Counted from the stretch's first letter, positions 16,955 through 27,561 are shown. The stretch is 64,000 nucleotides of DNA from an uncultured Nitrospira sp. (GCA_902500825.1 CABVRX010000013.1:26460-90459); one strand, 5' to 3'. Program-made: numbers and translations. The notes: generated by a model not told the origin, from the sequence alone.

Positions 16955-17281
16955 ATGGGCACCCATGATGAACAGGCAGTGCAACGCGCGATCTCGGTCA
17001 TCTCGCAATCCGATCCGCTGATCAAGCTGCTGCAGCAAGTGCGATTGGGCCGAATGAAATCTACCGATACCGGCTTGCGTGCCGTGACGGAGTCTTGGCT
17101 GGGTATGTACGAGAAAGCCTTGGCCACGGATGATCTGACACAATCCGGTCTGCGACGACTCAATCCTACCCCTCGGCTCACGGTCCTTATCGAGACCGGA
17201 GTGCTCACCGACGATCACTCGGGCGTGACTGCCTTGAGGGCCGTTTACGATGAACTGCTGGCTCGTGCCCCCGCTAAATAG
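16955..17281 (+). CDS. Hypothetical protein
   Basis: This 108-residue soluble, helical protein is not recognised. The start ATG lies 7 nt after the zinc-ribbon gene with no obvious ribosome-binding site, so coupling to the upstream gene is likely. Its 3' end overlaps the next gene by 32 nt. Confidence 0.55.
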   Translation: MGTHDEQAVQRAISVISQSDPLIKLLQQVRLGRMKSTDTGLRAVTESWLGMYEKALATDDLTQSGLRRLNPTPRLTVLIETGVLTDDHSGVTALRAVYDELLARAPAK

Positions 17282-17960
17282 GTTGCTCGCACTCCTGCTT
17301 CCTCTCCTGTGTTTGTCTGGTCTGATCATTGCGCCGACCGCCATACGGGCGGACGATGGAATCGGCATTCGCCCGCTGAGAACGATTCTTCCAGCCACGC
17401 TTGTCTCACTTCTTCCACCTGATACGCATGTCCTAATCGAGAGGAGCGCCATCGAAGCGTTCCTTGCAGCGCTGGAAGGGGGGCCTCCCGATTGGGCCGC
17501 AGTCTATGGCCATGGTCATCACGATCCAGGACATGATGAGCGGCTCTTCAACCTGAACCGCGAGCGGGATGCTGCCCGCGAGGGGAACCCCGTTCTGAGC
17601 CGGCGTGTGGCATTCGTCTGGCCTGGAGAATTGTCGCAATTCGATCTCGAAACTCAGAGCTATGCGGTGGCGGTCGGGCCGGAGTTCAATGCAACACGTT
17701 GGGGGATGGTTCGATTCAAACCTGAGGAGTTCCCAAACAATCTGCGCGTGAGGCCGGAAAAGAAACTCGCCGCTCGGATCAGTCGGAGTCTTGCCCAAGG
17801 TGAAAAGATTCACGTGTCGGTTGTGATGACCGGTGTACTGATCCCTTCCGAGTCGATCATCTACGATTTCTCACACGAGGAGGAAGGAGTCGGCCTCATC
17901 ATGCCCGTGGTGAGGGTTGAACAGGTGGAAGTTCTTTTCAGAGAACCGCAAACACCTTGA
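17250..17960 (+). CDS. Exported hypothetical protein
   Basis: The 236-residue protein has an N-terminal signal segment (LLALLLPLLCLSGLIIAPTA, about 12-31). The mature part contains a His-rich VYGHGHHDPGHDE near residue 85, which may bind metal, and mixed beta strands after that. No family is recognised. It overlaps the previous gene by 32 nt; a GTG at 17268 would also leave a signal peptide. Its stop is about 50 bp from the convergent formylglycine-enzyme-like gene. Confidence 0.62.
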   Translation: MNCWLVPPLNRLLALLLPLLCLSGLIIAPTAIRADDGIGIRPLRTILPATLVSLLPPDTHVLIERSAIEAFLAALEGGPPDWAAVYGHGHHDPGHDERLFNLNRERDAAREGNPVLSRRVAFVWPGELSQFDLETQSYAVAVGPEFNATRWGMVRFKPEEFPNNLRVRPEKKLAARISRSLAQGEKIHVSVVMTGVLIPSESIIYDFSHEEEGVGLIMPVVRVEQVEVLFREPQTP

Positions 17961-18008
17961 TCTCACCGACGCGAGTTCGTCGTGATAGGCTATTATGGTT
18001 CCCACTGA

Positions 18009-18896
18009 TCAATGCGCGTCTTTTGCGCAGCGAAAGCCGGTGCCACTGGGACGGCTGTCCATCGTGCCCCAGTCGCGATCAGTCGCGCGGAGGCTGGCAG
18101 CCGGTTTGAGCCACGACCCGCCACGCATGGCCTTGATCGCACCTCGGCTCGGACCCGTAGGGTCTGTGAGCGGGGCATGCTTATAATAATTCGGATCGTA
18201 CCAATCCTGTACCCATTCCGCGGCATTGCCGGCCATTCCGAATAGTCCGTAAGGGCTTACTGCTTGTGGAAAACTGTCGACCGGCATCGTCAGGACTTCT
18301 CCCTGTATACCGTGCTCCTTGGTCAGACGAGCGCCCTCACCTCTGACCCAGAAGGCATCCCAATCCGCTCCGCTGTTGAACTCGATCGTCTGTTGCGCCC
18401 AGTAACTGGCGCTGTTCGCCATGGTAAAGTCCCAGGTGTTTCCCCAGGGATACCGTCGACTATCGGTTCCGCGTGCGGCTTTTTCCCATTCCGCTTCGGT
18501 TGGGAGGCGTTTCCCAGCCCAACGGCAGTAGGCGTCGGCATCCTCCCAGCTCACATTGACGACGGGATGGTGTTCGATGCCCGGGATGGGACGATTGTTC
18601 GTCCAGAGGGTTGCGGCTTGGCTTGTATTCGCCGGAGAGCGGTGATCCGTTGCTCGCACGAAAGCAGCATAGGCCTGATTGGTCACCTCAAAACGGTCAA
18701 GTAGGTAGCCGCTGAGGAGGATGCGCCGTTCGGGGTGTTCGTCGGGGAAGCCGTCGCTTCCCTCGGGGCTCCCCATTGTAAACTCTCCCGGAGGAATCAG
18801 GGCCATGTCTGTAGGGATATCCGCACCGGTTGCCGACGGCGGGTGATGGCTGATGGCAAGAAAGAGGAGACACAAGGAGAAAAAGGATCTGCCCAT
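18009..18896 (-). CDS. Exported FGE-sulfatase (SUMF1) domain protein
   Basis: From the ATG at 18896 the protein has 295 residues and a signal peptide (SFFSLCLLFLAISHHPPSATGA). The mature part is a formylglycine-generating-enzyme fold: FTMGSPEG, HPERRILLSGYLLDRFEVTNQAYAAF (quoted in two overlapping pieces: HPERRILLSGYLLDRFEVTN and VTNQAYAAF), RLPTEAEWEKAARG, and the final RGGSW plus ATDRDW. Relatives include FGE, EgtB-like and PvdO enzymes as well as non-catalytic members. The active-site cysteines of true FGE are not evident, so a modifying function is unproven. The start abuts the stop of the heme-oxygenase-fold gene. Confidence 0.8.
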   Translation of the reverse strand: MGRSFFSLCLLFLAISHHPPSATGADIPTDMALIPPGEFTMGSPEGSDGFPDEHPERRILLSGYLLDRFEVTNQAYAAFVRATDHRSPANTSQAATLWTNNRPIPGIEHHPVVNVSWEDADAYCRWAGKRLPTEAEWEKAARGTDSRRYPWGNTWDFTMANSASYWAQQTIEFNSGADWDAFWVRGEGARLTKEHGIQGEVLTMPVDSFPQAVSPYGLFGMAGNAAEWVQDWYDPNYYKHAPLTDPTGPSRGAIKAMRGGSWLKPAASLRATDRDWGTMDSRPSGTGFRCAKDAH

Positions 18897-19642
18897 TAGG
18901 GAGTCTTGATACCACAAGCCCTGGCGACCGCATCACGATAGTTCAGCCACAGAGACAAGCTTTTTTTTATGCATCTCAGAACGGATTGCCGAAGCGCGGG
19001 CGCGGTGTAATTGACGACCATGTCATAGGCATCGTGGCGATGACCTGTTTCAACCATCTGGTGGGCTCGAATCAGGTCCATTCGGCTTGGCGAAATCCCA
19101 TGATACCGCACCAAGGGATGAAGGCTGATGATGGATTCGATATCTTCAGGGTGTTCTTTTCCGGGAGCCGCGAGAATCTCCTTGCGATCCTTCACGCTGC
19201 CTTCAACGAAGATGGTCAAGGTCGCAGCGGCGATCACCCATTGGCGGTGGTTCGACATGCGCTCAAGCCAGGCGCGATAGGTTCGGGCCGCAGGCAATAA
19301 ATGGGTGTGTTCGAAATCCCGTCGGCGGAAGCCCAATCCTTCCATCATTGTCAGGAAGAGCTCGGGGTGAGATGTCCCTAACGAGAGTCCTCCGGTTTCT
19401 TCCTCGTAGATGTTTTCGGCCAGCATGTGACGAACCGAAAGTGGAGGGTTGGTTCCAAGAATACGTGCCAAGTAAACAGGAAAGTCTCGAACGTAGACGG
19501 CGTACTCGTGCTGAAAGTGAATTTTGAGCTGGGTGTTGCTGAGTCGGCCGGACGAAAAGTATTCCCAAGCCCAGTGGTGCTTGTCGTCCATGATTCTGAG
19601 GAGCGCTTCAAGAAATGCAGATTTCTTCATGTGGACGGCCAT
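18896..19642 (-). CDS. CADD/TenA-like heme-oxygenase-fold protein
   Basis: This is a 248-residue all-helical protein of the PqqC/TenA/CADD superfamily. Candidate di-metal ligands are the Glu residues of NIYEEETGG, the His of GTSHPELF, Glu in FVEGS, and His residues in RYHGISPSRMDLIRAHQ and TGHRHDAYD. The layout is close to CADD of Chlamydia, a self-sacrificing p-aminobenzoate synthase, and to its Nitrosomonas homolog. A folate-precursor role is an inference; TenA-like thiaminase or another oxidase is possible. The gene abuts the FGE-like gene. Confidence 0.75.
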   Translation of the reverse strand: MAVHMKKSAFLEALLRIMDDKHHWAWEYFSSGRLSNTQLKIHFQHEYAVYVRDFPVYLARILGTNPPLSVRHMLAENIYEEETGGLSLGTSHPELFLTMMEGLGFRRRDFEHTHLLPAARTYRAWLERMSNHRQWVIAAATLTIFVEGSVKDRKEILAAPGKEHPEDIESIISLHPLVRYHGISPSRMDLIRAHQMVETGHRHDAYDMVVNYTAPALRQSVLRCIKKSLSLWLNYRDAVARACGIKTP

Positions 19643-19700
19643 GTTGACTTGCCTTCTCGGATGAAGCCTCGCTACAATTCGGAATACTGAGGAACAATCG

Positions 19701-19985
19701 ATGAATCCAATAACGATTCAGAATCCCGACGAAATTCTCACTATGCTGGCCGACGTCACCCTTCGTGGAACGGGGTTTACGACCGACTCGCTACTTGACT
19801 ATGTGCTAGAAGAAGGATTTACGGAACCAATCTTCCTCAATGCCAGTGGCGAAGACCCCACTGCGTTCTTCAAGGGCCAACCGAATGCATGGGCCATTTA
19901 TCAGGTCCGTGAATGGAAGCGTGTGCTGACCATCTCGGGTGGCCCAGGCCAGGAACGGCGCGCACGAATTACGGAAACCCCGTAA
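19701..19985 (+). CDS. Hypothetical protein
   Basis: This 94-residue soluble protein starts at an ATG with a GAGGAA site 7 nt upstream. It is acidic in its N-terminal half (TTDSLLDYVLEEGF) and ends in a basic tail (RRARITETP). No family is recognised. It is followed by a DUF2007-like gene on the same strand. Confidence 0.58.
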   Translation: MNPITIQNPDEILTMLADVTLRGTGFTTDSLLDYVLEEGFTEPIFLNASGEDPTAFFKGQPNAWAIYQVREWKRVLTISGGPGQERRARITETP

Positions 19986-20040
19986 TTCGTATTCGAGTGT
20001 AAAGCCATGGCCGGCGAAGTGCAACCAATGGGTATGATTC

Positions 20041-20271
20041 ATGCGGATGATTCATCTGACTAACGCACAAAACGTCGGCGAACTCGCCATGATTAAGAGC
20101 TTGCTCGACGGCAACCGCATCGCCTACGTGGTCCATGGTGAACATGTCAGCAGCCTCTATCCCGGTGTGCCTTTCTTTGTCAGCCGCGTTATGGTCGACG
20201 TGTCCGATCAGGCTCGTGCCGAAATCCTTCTGAGCCGTCTTCGACTTTCGATCCGCGAAGCATCAACCTAA
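20041..20271 (+). CDS. DUF2007-type small protein
   Basis: The 76-residue protein fits the DUF2007/putative signal-transducing pattern: AQNVGELAMIKSLLDGNRIAY, then a VSSLYPG loop and a VMVDVSDQARAEILLSRL strand-helix. The family binds P-II-like or unknown partners. A second ATG two codons in (20047) could be the start. Confidence 0.75.
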   Translation: MRMIHLTNAQNVGELAMIKSLLDGNRIAYVVHGEHVSSLYPGVPFFVSRVMVDVSDQARAEILLSRLRLSIREAST

Positions 20272-20330
20272 CCCCTTCGTTCGATGGATAGACCTGCCGC
20301 TGCGTCAGATCGCTGTCTTTTCTTCAGGAT

Positions 20331-20771
20331 CTATGGCTGAATTTTGGGGTGCGGTTTTTCTGCGGGAAAATTGCCGGAGCGGCGTTCGCGTGATCCTTCG
20401 TACCATCCTCCTGTCAGTACCCCTTCCTCGAAATAGAGATAGCGGTGACGGACAACCGCCGAGCTTTCCCAATCTTCAAAAATCCATTCCTCTTGCCGTA
20501 TACCGTCTTTGGTGAAGGTGGTGTTGATCGTCTGCGGACCGCCCCATGATTGCAGGACCTGTTCTTTAGTCATCCCCACCATGACACGATGCTGTTCGAT
20601 GTGTTTGTGAAAGTCCGGATCGCCAAGTTGAACAATCATCGGCCATACCACCGCCATGATGACAAACAGCGCAAGCCCGGCATAAATGATGATCCTCACG
20701 GGGCGGCGGCGAATGAACGACGGTTCCTCGGGTTGTGATTCGGACGAAGTCGGCTGAAGGTCGGTGGTCAT
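20331..20771 (-). CDS. Membrane-anchored SmpA/OmlA-like protein
   Basis: The 146-residue protein has one transmembrane helix (residues 26-49: IIIYAGLALFVIMAVVWPMI) and an exported domain with VGMTKEQVLQSWGGPQTIN, the hallmark of SmpA/OmlA (BamE-like) and DUF3862 folds. The C-terminal region has a beta hairpin EEWIFEDW. BamE-like domains occur in outer-membrane assembly but also in unrelated exported proteins. No bam genes are adjacent. Confidence 0.68.
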   Translation of the reverse strand: MTTDLQPTSSESQPEEPSFIRRRPVRIIIYAGLALFVIMAVVWPMIVQLGDPDFHKHIEQHRVMVGMTKEQVLQSWGGPQTINTTFTKDGIRQEEWIFEDWESSAVVRHRYLYFEEGVLTGGWYEGSRERRSGNFPAEKPHPKIQP

Positions 20772-20881
20772 GATGTCACGCAGAAGCCGCGCATGCTAAC
20801 AACGGAAAGTGATGGAGTCAAGGAATGGGCTGTTTTTAGTAATCAATTCCAAATAACAGGCGAAACGATATACTTGCAACC

Positions 20882-21442
20882 ATGTCCGATCGAGCATGCT
20901 GGAGAGTCGTTCCGCTCTGTGTACTCGTCGGTGTCTTAGCCGCTTGGCAATGGGGCGCCGTCGGGGCCTATGCTGTCACCGTGTATTCTTACATTGACGA
21001 TCAAGGGAACCCGGTCTTTACCGACTCGCCCGAGACAATTCCTGAAAAATATCGCGCCAAGGTCAAGACGCATGAGCGTCCCGACTCGGTGAAAAAGTCG
21101 CCCTCGATGGTTGACACGATGCGTGATACGGTCAAAGAACAGGTGAAAGGTTTCGGGTTTCAAGTGCCGTCGGATCACGTCGACCTGAAGAATGCCGGCT
21201 GGACCCAGTTACCCATTCTGACCTATGCCGGTATCGCGGCGATTGTTCTGCTGTGTATAATGTATTTCAGCAAAAACAGTCCCATGATCCGGTTGTTGGC
21301 CATGGGCCTGCTGATCGTCCTTGCGATCGGAACGCCGGTGCTCATGTATACGAGCGATGGCGGTCCCATGGACACCATGAAGAAAAAAGCCGCTGCATCG
21401 GGCCAAGCTCAACACGATCGTCTTCAGCAAGCTCCGCAGTGA
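20882..21442 (+). CDS. DUF4124-domain membrane protein
   Basis: A signal/anchor (residues 10-32) is followed by VTVYSYIDDQGNPVFTDSPE, a DUF4124 domain. A C-terminal pair of helices lies near residues 120-160 (ILTYAGIAAIVLLCIMYF and LAMGLLIVLAIGTPVL). The total is 186 residues. DUF4124 proteins are envelope-associated with no known activity. It stands alone, with convergent genes to its right. Confidence 0.75.
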   Translation: MSDRACWRVVPLCVLVGVLAAWQWGAVGAYAVTVYSYIDDQGNPVFTDSPETIPEKYRAKVKTHERPDSVKKSPSMVDTMRDTVKEQVKGFGFQVPSDHVDLKNAGWTQLPILTYAGIAAIVLLCIMYFSKNSPMIRLLAMGLLIVLAIGTPVLMYTSDGGPMDTMKKKAAASGQAQHDRLQQAPQ

Positions 21443-21471
21443 CGTTCTCACCTCCGGGCGCCTTCTGAAAA

Positions 21472-22260
21472 CTATTCTTCGTATTTCGGAACCGGTATGG
21501 TTTTAGGCGATGGCTTCGAGGCGCCTGACTGCTTGTCGAATTGGTAGGAGTAAGGATTTGGAATCCGTTCATGGGTGTGCCGCTGCCGGAGGGTCACCAA
21601 CTGGAGGCTCTGCGCGCTGATCTCCACACGGTCTATCAAGGCCTCGGTCGTCAAGCGATCGGGAAGCCCTTGGAGCGAGAAGAGTTGGTAGCAGAGCGTC
21701 CAGTCGAGCTGTTCTTTCCCATGCTCTCTCACGATAAAACGGGCATCGGGCGAAGGGAGACCCTTGAATAACAGTACCCACGTAGTGGATCGAAAGGCGG
21801 GGTTGGTCTGATCAGTTGAAGGACGAAACTCCGGAATCAAACCCGGGAGTCGACTGATCGGCACAGCGGGAGAAAATTCAATGTCCACCAGCCGGACGGT
21901 CAGCAATCTGTTCTCATTGTAATCATTCGGGTCAACCGTGTAGCCGAAGGAGTAGCGGACATCAATGCCGTCGCGTGTAAAGGTGTATACGTCTTCACCG
22001 TTTTCAGGTGACACCAATTTGCTGTAGTACTTGGACCAGTCGGCAATCGGGTAATAGGTGAAGACGCGCAACGCGGATTTGCGGTCCCGTACGGCCTGCG
22101 GCATGCCGAGTTTTTCGTGCAGTTCCTTCTGGGAGAGCCCAAGAAAACCATCTTCGAAATAGGGTGCGGCAGAGGTGAGAGCAGGTCTGGTAAAAAAGAA
22201 GCTGACGTAAAGCAGAAGGCTCAATGCCGTGCTTCGTAAGAGGACCGAGACGTACGTCAT
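21472..22260 (-). CDS. Exported hypothetical protein
   Basis: The 262-residue protein has a signal peptide (about 9-32, ending TSAAP). The mature part contains LSQKELHEKLGMPQAVRDRK, a BamE/SmpA-like helix-turn that often follows signal peptides, then a beta-rich domain with repeated Tyr/Asp. It is not assigned to a family. It starts 76 bp from the divergent metH gene's first candidate start. Confidence 0.6.
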   Translation of the reverse strand: MTYVSVLLRSTALSLLLYVSFFFTRPALTSAAPYFEDGFLGLSQKELHEKLGMPQAVRDRKSALRVFTYYPIADWSKYYSKLVSPENGEDVYTFTRDGIDVRYSFGYTVDPNDYNENRLLTVRLVDIEFSPAVPISRLPGLIPEFRPSTDQTNPAFRSTTWVLLFKGLPSPDARFIVREHGKEQLDWTLCYQLFSLQGLPDRLTTEALIDRVEISAQSLQLVTLRQRHTHERIPNPYSYQFDKQSGASKPSPKTIPVPKYEE

Positions 22261-22377
22261 AGGTCATCGTAGCTAGGCCCCGAATTTCATGTCAAGGCAG
22301 GGTCGCCTGCTTGCCCGGCCTAAGGGCCTTCCAGTATGATCGCCGGTAATAAATTGGAAAACCTTCACAAGGGGATC

Positions 22378-25300
22378 ATGTCCATATCGTACGACAGTTC
22401 CATTGCAGCGCTCTTGCACGAGCGCATCCTTATTCTTGACGGTGCCATGGGGACGATGATCCAGCAACGCAAGCTGGAGGAGGCCGCCTTTCGCGGCGAG
22501 CGATTCAAGGACTGGACGAAGGATCTCAAGGGGCACAATGACTTGTTGAATCTCACCCAGCCCACAATCATTGAAGAAATTCATCGGCAATATCTCGAAG
22601 CCGGTGCGGACATTATCGAGACTAACACGTTCAATTCGCAGTCGATTTCGCTTGCCGATTACAAGATGGAGACCTTGGGCTATGAACTGTCCAAAGCCGG
22701 GGCGGAATGTGCGACACGCGCGGTGGAGACAGTACAGCGGATGCAGCCAGGACGGCGATGTTTTGTCGCTGGGGCGATCGGTCCTACGACCAAGACCTCG
22801 TCGATTTCCACTGATGTCAACAGCCCTGCCTCTCGCGGAACGACCTATGAAGAGCTGGTGAATGCTTATGGCGAGCAAGTTCGGGGCTTGCTCGACGGTG
22901 GCGTCGATCTTCTGCTGGTCGAAACCATCTTTGACACGTTGAATGCGAAGGCTGCGTTCTTCGCAATCCAGCAGACGTTTGCGTCCGGCGCGCGCAGGGT
23001 TCCGATCATGGCGTCCGTGACGTTCATCCAAGCCGGCAGCAATCGCGGGGTAACCGGGCAGACGGTCGAAGCCTTCTGGAATTCCATCTCCCATGTGCCG
23101 TTGTTGAGCGTGGGGATGAACTGCGCGCTTGGTCCCAAAGAAATGCGCCCGCTGATCGAAGAATTGTCACACATCGCGCCGATCTACATCAGCGCTCATC
23201 CCAACGCCGGGCTGCCGAATCCGTTGTTGCCGACAGGATTTCCCGAAACACCGGAAACGTTGGCACCCCAGCTGCGAGAATGGGCGGAGAACGGATGGTT
23301 GAACATCGTCGGCGGCTGCTGCGGCACGACGCCGGCCCATATCAAGCGGATTGCCGAAGCCGTGCGTGCTGTGAAACCGCATGCACTCTCGAACGTCGAG
23401 CCATACACGCGATTGAGTGGTCTCGAAGCCGTCACCATTCGACCCGATTCGAACTTCGCCAATATCGGTGAACGAACGAACGTGACCGGCTCGCCGGCTT
23501 TTGCCAAGCTGATTCTGGCCGGCGATTATGAGGCGGCGCTGTCGGTGGCGCGGCAACAGGTGGAAGGTGGTGCCCAAATTGTCGATGTGAACATGGACGA
23601 GGGCATGCTGGATTCCAAGGCCGCGATGGAAAAGTTTCTCCGCTTGGTGGCATCGGAGCCGGATATCTGTAAAGTGCCCATCATGGTCGACAGCTCCAAG
23701 TGGGAGGTGCTGGAGACCGGCCTGAAAAATATACAAGGTAAAGCCGTCGTCAATAGTATCAGCCTGAAGGAAGGCGAGCAGAAATTCGTCGACCAGGCGA
23801 CGCTCATCCGCCGCTACGGGGCGGCCGTTGTCGTCATGGCTTTTGATGAAAAGGGCCAGGCAGACACGCTGGAACGAAAAAAGGAAATCTGTGCCCGTTC
23901 ATACAAGATCCTCACAGAGCAAGTCGGTTTTCCTCCGCACGATATTATCTTTGATCCGAACATCTTGACCGTCGCGACGGGGATCGAGGAGCACAATAAC
24001 TACGCGGTGAATTTCATCGAGGCGACGCGCTGGATCAAGCAGAATCTGCCCGGCGCGAAGGTCAGCGGGGGGATCAGCAATATTTCCTTTTCGTTCCGAG
24101 GCAACAACGTGGTTCGAGAAGCAATGCATGCGGCCTTCCTGTATCACGCGATCAAGGCCGGTCTCGACATGGGCATTGTGAATGCCGGGCAGTTGGCAGT
24201 GTACGAGGAAGTTCCCAAAGATTTGCTCGAACTTGTCGAGGATGTGCTGTTCAACCGACGACCGGACGCCACCGAGCGACTGGTGAATTTTGCAGAAACT
24301 GTGAAAGCGAAAGGAAAGGCGGCTGTCAAGGAGGATGAGTGGCGCAATGGGACGGTCGAGGAACGGTTATCCCATGCGCTCATCAAGGGTATCACGGACT
24401 ATATCGACCAGGATACGGAGGAGGCGCGGCGAAAATATTCCAAGCCTTTGGAAGTCATCGAGGGACCGTTGATGGCCGGCATGAACGTCGTCGGTGACCT
24501 ATTCGGTTCGGGCAAGATGTTTCTGCCCCAGGTCGTCAAGAGCGCTCGCGTGATGAAGAAGGCCGTGGCCTATCTCATGCCCTTTATGGAAGAAGAGAAG
24601 AAGCGGTCCGGAAATTTCCGGGCGCAGGGAAAGGTCTTGCTCGCGACCGTGAAGGGTGATGTCCATGACATCGGGAAAAACATCGTCGGCGTCGTGCTTG
24701 GCTGCAACAACTACGAAGTCATTGATCTTGGCGTGATGGTGCCCTGTGAAAAGATTCTGGCCGCTGCTCGAGAAAACAAGCCCGACATCATCGGCTTGAG
24801 CGGGCTCATCACTCCATCACTCGACGAGATGGTCCATGTGGCGAAGGAAATGACTCGCGAGGGTTTTGACCTGCCTCTCTTGATCGGTGGCGCCACGACC
24901 AGTAAGGCTCACACGGCGGTCAAGATCGCGCCTTCCTATGAGCCTGGCGTGGTCCATGTGTTGGACGCGTCACGAGCCGTGGGCGTCGTCGGAAGTCTGA
25001 TCAGCCAAACACAGAAGCAAGATTTCGTGAAACAAGTGAGAGACGACTATGCGCGTGTGAGGCAGTCGCATCAGGATCGCGGTGCGAAGCCGCTTATCTC
25101 GATCGCCCACGCGCGTGCCAATCGGTTCATGTCGGACTGGGAGAAGGTCGATATTCCCACGCCGGCGACAGTAGGCGTTCGGACGATCTCTGATCAATCG
25201 TTGGTCGAGCTCATTTCTTATATCGACTGGTCACCCTTCTTCCACACGTGGGAATTAAGAGGACGCTATCCGACGATTTTTGATGATCCAGCCGTCGGGC

Positions 25301-26073
25301 CAAAGGCTACAGAGCTATACGACGATGCGCGACGTCTTCTGGATGAGATCGTCCAGAAGCGACAACTCAAAGCCAACGGGGTCTACGGATTCTTTCCGGC
25401 AGCGAGCCTAGGGGATGATATCGAGGTCTATCAGGATATCTCTCAGGAAACAGTACTCACGACGATCCATTATCTTCGTCAGCAATCGGAGAAGCCGGCG
25501 GACCAGCCCAATCTTTCGCTGACCGATTATGTTGCGCCAAAAGGTTCAGGTCGGCAGGATTACCTCGGAGCGTTCGCCGTCACAGCCGGCATCGGGTTGG
25601 ATGAACTGTGCAAGCGGTTTGATAGAGACCATGACGACTATAATTCGATCATGGCCAAGGCCCTTGCCGACAGGTTGGCCGAAGCCTTCGCCGAATGTCT
25701 CCATAAACGGGTCAGGGAAGAATGGGGGTACGGCAAGAAAGAACGATTGACGAATGACGACCTGATTCGGGAGCGATACCGTGGGATCCGTCCGGCGCCT
25801 GGGTATCCGGCTTGTCCGGACCACACGGAGAAAAAGCTGCTGTTTGATCTCTTGCATGTGGAGAAGAACACGGGAATCTCGCTTACCGAAAGCTTTGCCA
25901 TGTTGCCGGCTGCTGCCGTAAGCGGATTCTATTTCGCCCATCCGGACGCCAAGTACTTTGCCGTCGGCAAAATCGGCAAAGACCAAGTTGAAGACTATGC
26001 TCGCCGCAAGGGGATGGATCTTCGAACTGTCGAACGCTGGCTCTCGCCCAATCTGAATTACGAGCCTGAATAA
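22378..26073 (+). CDS. metH: Cobalamin-dependent methionine synthase
   Basis: The enzyme transfers the methyl group of 5-methyltetrahydrofolate to homocysteine through cobalamin. All four modules are present in a 1231-residue protein: homocysteine domain (LDGAMGTM, then NCALG and GGCCGTTP with zinc cysteines), pterin domain ([11 protein letters not shown]), B12 domain (DVHDIGKN with the His ligand) and AdoMet activation domain ([14 protein letters not shown]). The chosen ATG at 22378 gives an N-terminus like other MetH proteins; an ATG at 22336 adds 14 residues. No B12 riboswitch is visible in the short upstream gap. Confidence 0.95.
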   Translation: MSISYDSSIAALLHERILILDGAMGTMIQQRKLEEAAFRGERFKDWTKDLKGHNDLLNLTQPTIIEEIHRQYLEAGADIIETNTFNSQSISLADYKMETLGYELSKAGAECATRAVETVQRMQPGRRCFVAGAIGPTTKTSSISTDVNSPASRGTTYEELVNAYGEQVRGLLDGGVDLLLVETIFDTLNAKAAFFAIQQTFASGARRVPIMASVTFIQAGSNRGVTGQTVEAFWNSISHVPLLSVGMNCALGPKEMRPLIEELSHIAPIYISAHPNAGLPNPLLPTGFPETPETLAPQLREWAENGWLNIVGGCCGTTPAHIKRIAEAVRAVKPHALSNVEPYTRLSGLEAVTIRPDSNFANIGERTNVTGSPAFAKLILAGDYEAALSVARQQVEGGAQIVDVNMDEGMLDSKAAMEKFLRLVASEPDICKVPIMVDSSKWEVLETGLKNIQGKAVVNSISLKEGEQKFVDQATLIRRYGAAVVVMAFDEKGQADTLERKKEICARSYKILTEQVGFPPHDIIFDPNILTVATGIEEHNNYAVNFIEATRWIKQNLPGAKVSGGISNISFSFRGNNVVREAMHAAFLYHAIKAGLDMGIVNAGQLAVYEEVPKDLLELVEDVLFNRRPDATERLVNFAETVKAKGKAAVKEDEWRNGTVEERLSHALIKGITDYIDQDTEEARRKYSKPLEVIEGPLMAGMNVVGDLFGSGKMFLPQVVKSARVMKKAVAYLMPFMEEEKKRSGNFRAQGKVLLATVKGDVHDIGKNIVGVVLGCNNYEVIDLGVMVPCEKILAAARENKPDIIGLSGLITPSLDEMVHVAKEMTREGFDLPLLIGGATTSKAHTAVKIAPSYEPGVVHVLDASRAVGVVGSLISQTQKQDFVKQVRDDYARVRQSHQDRGAKPLISIAHARANRFMSDWEKVDIPTPATVGVRTISDQSLVELISYIDWSPFFHTWELRGRYPTIFDDPAVGPKATELYDDARRLLDEIVQKRQLKANGVYGFFPAASLGDDIEVYQDISQETVLTTIHYLRQQSEKPADQPNLSLTDYVAPKGSGRQDYLGAFAVTAGIGLDELCKRFDRDHDDYNSIMAKALADRLAEAFAECLHKRVREEWGYGKKERLTNDDLIRERYRGIRPAPGYPACPDHTEKKLLFDLLHVEKNTGISLTESFAMLPAAAVSGFYFAHPDAKYFAVGKIGKDQVEDYARRKGMDLRTVERWLSPNLNYEPE

Positions 26074-26163
26074 TATTTGCGTAAGACTGTAACCAGCGCA
26101 CTTTCTCTTCAGCCCCCTCTTCCACTACAATAGCTGAACACGAATCCTCCTTAAGGGTGTTCG

Positions 26164-27555
26164 ATGCAGGCACGTATCCTTGTCGTCGACGACGATCAAG
26201 ATATTCTCAGCGCGCTCAAGAAGCGGTTGATCTGGATGGGGCACGAGGTCCTCACGGCCGAAGACGGCGAACAGGCGCTCAGGCTGGCGACTGAGGAGTC
26301 GCCTGACTTGATGCTGCTCGATATCGAATTGCCGGTCCTTAGCGGACTCGATATCCTCAAAAAGCTTGCTGAAAAACGTTCCGGTATTTCTCCGCAAAGC
26401 GTCCCTGAAGTGATCGTCATCACGGCATTCGGGACCATCGATCGAGCCGTAGAGGCGATACGGCTTGGGGCGTGCGATTTCCTGACGAAACCGTTTGAGC
26501 CCGGTCACCTCTCCATCGTGATTGAGAAGGCCATGGCGCAGATGGCCCTCACGCGTCAGATCGGTCTCCTGCAAGCAGAAGTGGGAGGACGGTATGAGCA
26601 CGTGGTCGGGCAGGGTCCACGCATGGTTGAGGTACTTGAGACGGCTCGGCGAGCAGCCGGCTCTTCCGCCACGGTATTGTTACTGGGTGAAACAGGGACG
26701 GGTAAAGAGGTGATCGCACGCGCGCTGCATCGGTGGAGTCCGCGTGCCGCGAAGCCGTTCGTCGTCGTGAACTGCGCGGCGTTGCCCGAGAGTTTATTGG
26801 AAAATGAGTTATTCGGACACGAGAAGGGAGCCTATACCGGAGCGGTGAGGCGCGAGCCAGGAAAAATTGAATCGGCGGAAGGCGGCACCGTCTTTTTCGA
26901 TGAGATCGGCGACATGCCGGTGGGTCTACAGACCCGTCTGCTCCGCCTCCTGCAGGACCAGGAGTTTTACCGAATCGGCGGTACTCAGCCCATTCGCACC
27001 GATGTGCGTTTTGTTGCGGCGACGAATAAGGATCTGAAAGAGGCTATTCAGGAGGGACTGTTCCGTCAAGACTTGTTCTATCGTCTGAACGTCATCTCAC
27101 TCACGTTACCCCCCTTGCGAAAACGGCCGGAAGATTTGCCCGCATTAGTGGACCATTTTGTCAGGCGACATGGGATTGCTATGGGTCGCCGAACGTTTTC
27201 TGTGAGCCAGGGTGCTCTGGAGCTGTTGCGCGACTATCATTGGCCTGGAAATGTGCGTGAGTTGGAAAATGTCTTGGTGCGGGCCATCGCCCTCTGCCCC
27301 GACGACTCTATTGAACCGGAGCATCTCGGGATTACGGTTCAACGCAAGTTGCCGGTGGAAGCAGGCTTTGTGGAAGACGACTGTCTGAACTACCACGCCG
27401 TGATGGAACAGTACAGCCGAAAAGTTATTGAAGAAGGGTTGCGTCGCGCCGGATGGAATCAAACCAAGGCAGCTGAACTCCTCGGGTTGCAACGAACCTA
27501 TTTAACGAGGCTTATCCGGCAGAGAGGGGTGTCTACCAAGCCTCCATCCACGTAG
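26164..27555 (+). CDS. NtrC-type sigma-54 response regulator (module 1)
   Basis: The 463 residues contain a receiver (phosphoacceptor about Asp53 in LLDIELP), an AAA+ domain (Walker A GETGTGKE near 171, GAYTGA sigma-54 contact loop in HEKGAYTGAV, Walker B region FFDEIGDMP) and a Fis-type helix-turn-helix (GWNQTKAAELLGLQRTYLTRL). All functional landmarks are intact, so it should activate sigma-54 promoters. It converges on the histidine kinase gene 6 bp away, presumably its partner. The HTH is nearly identical to that of the second activator at 43964. Confidence 0.93.
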   Translation: MQARILVVDDDQDILSALKKRLIWMGHEVLTAEDGEQALRLATEESPDLMLLDIELPVLSGLDILKKLAEKRSGISPQSVPEVIVITAFGTIDRAVEAIRLGACDFLTKPFEPGHLSIVIEKAMAQMALTRQIGLLQAEVGGRYEHVVGQGPRMVEVLETARRAAGSSATVLLLGETGTGKEVIARALHRWSPRAAKPFVVVNCAALPESLLENELFGHEKGAYTGAVRREPGKIESAEGGTVFFDEIGDMPVGLQTRLLRLLQDQEFYRIGGTQPIRTDVRFVAATNKDLKEAIQEGLFRQDLFYRLNVISLTLPPLRKRPEDLPALVDHFVRRHGIAMGRRTFSVSQGALELLRDYHWPGNVRELENVLVRAIALCPDDSIEPEHLGITVQRKLPVEAGFVEDDCLNYHAVMEQYSRKVIEEGLRRAGWNQTKAAELLGLQRTYLTRLIRQRGVSTKPPST

Positions 27556-27561
27556 TCACAG

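Noticed and set aside
19702..19720. TGAATC-N7-GATTCA at the start of the gene at 19701
   Set aside because: Spacer is 7 rather than 6, the match lies within coding sequence and no sigma-54 promoter is near.
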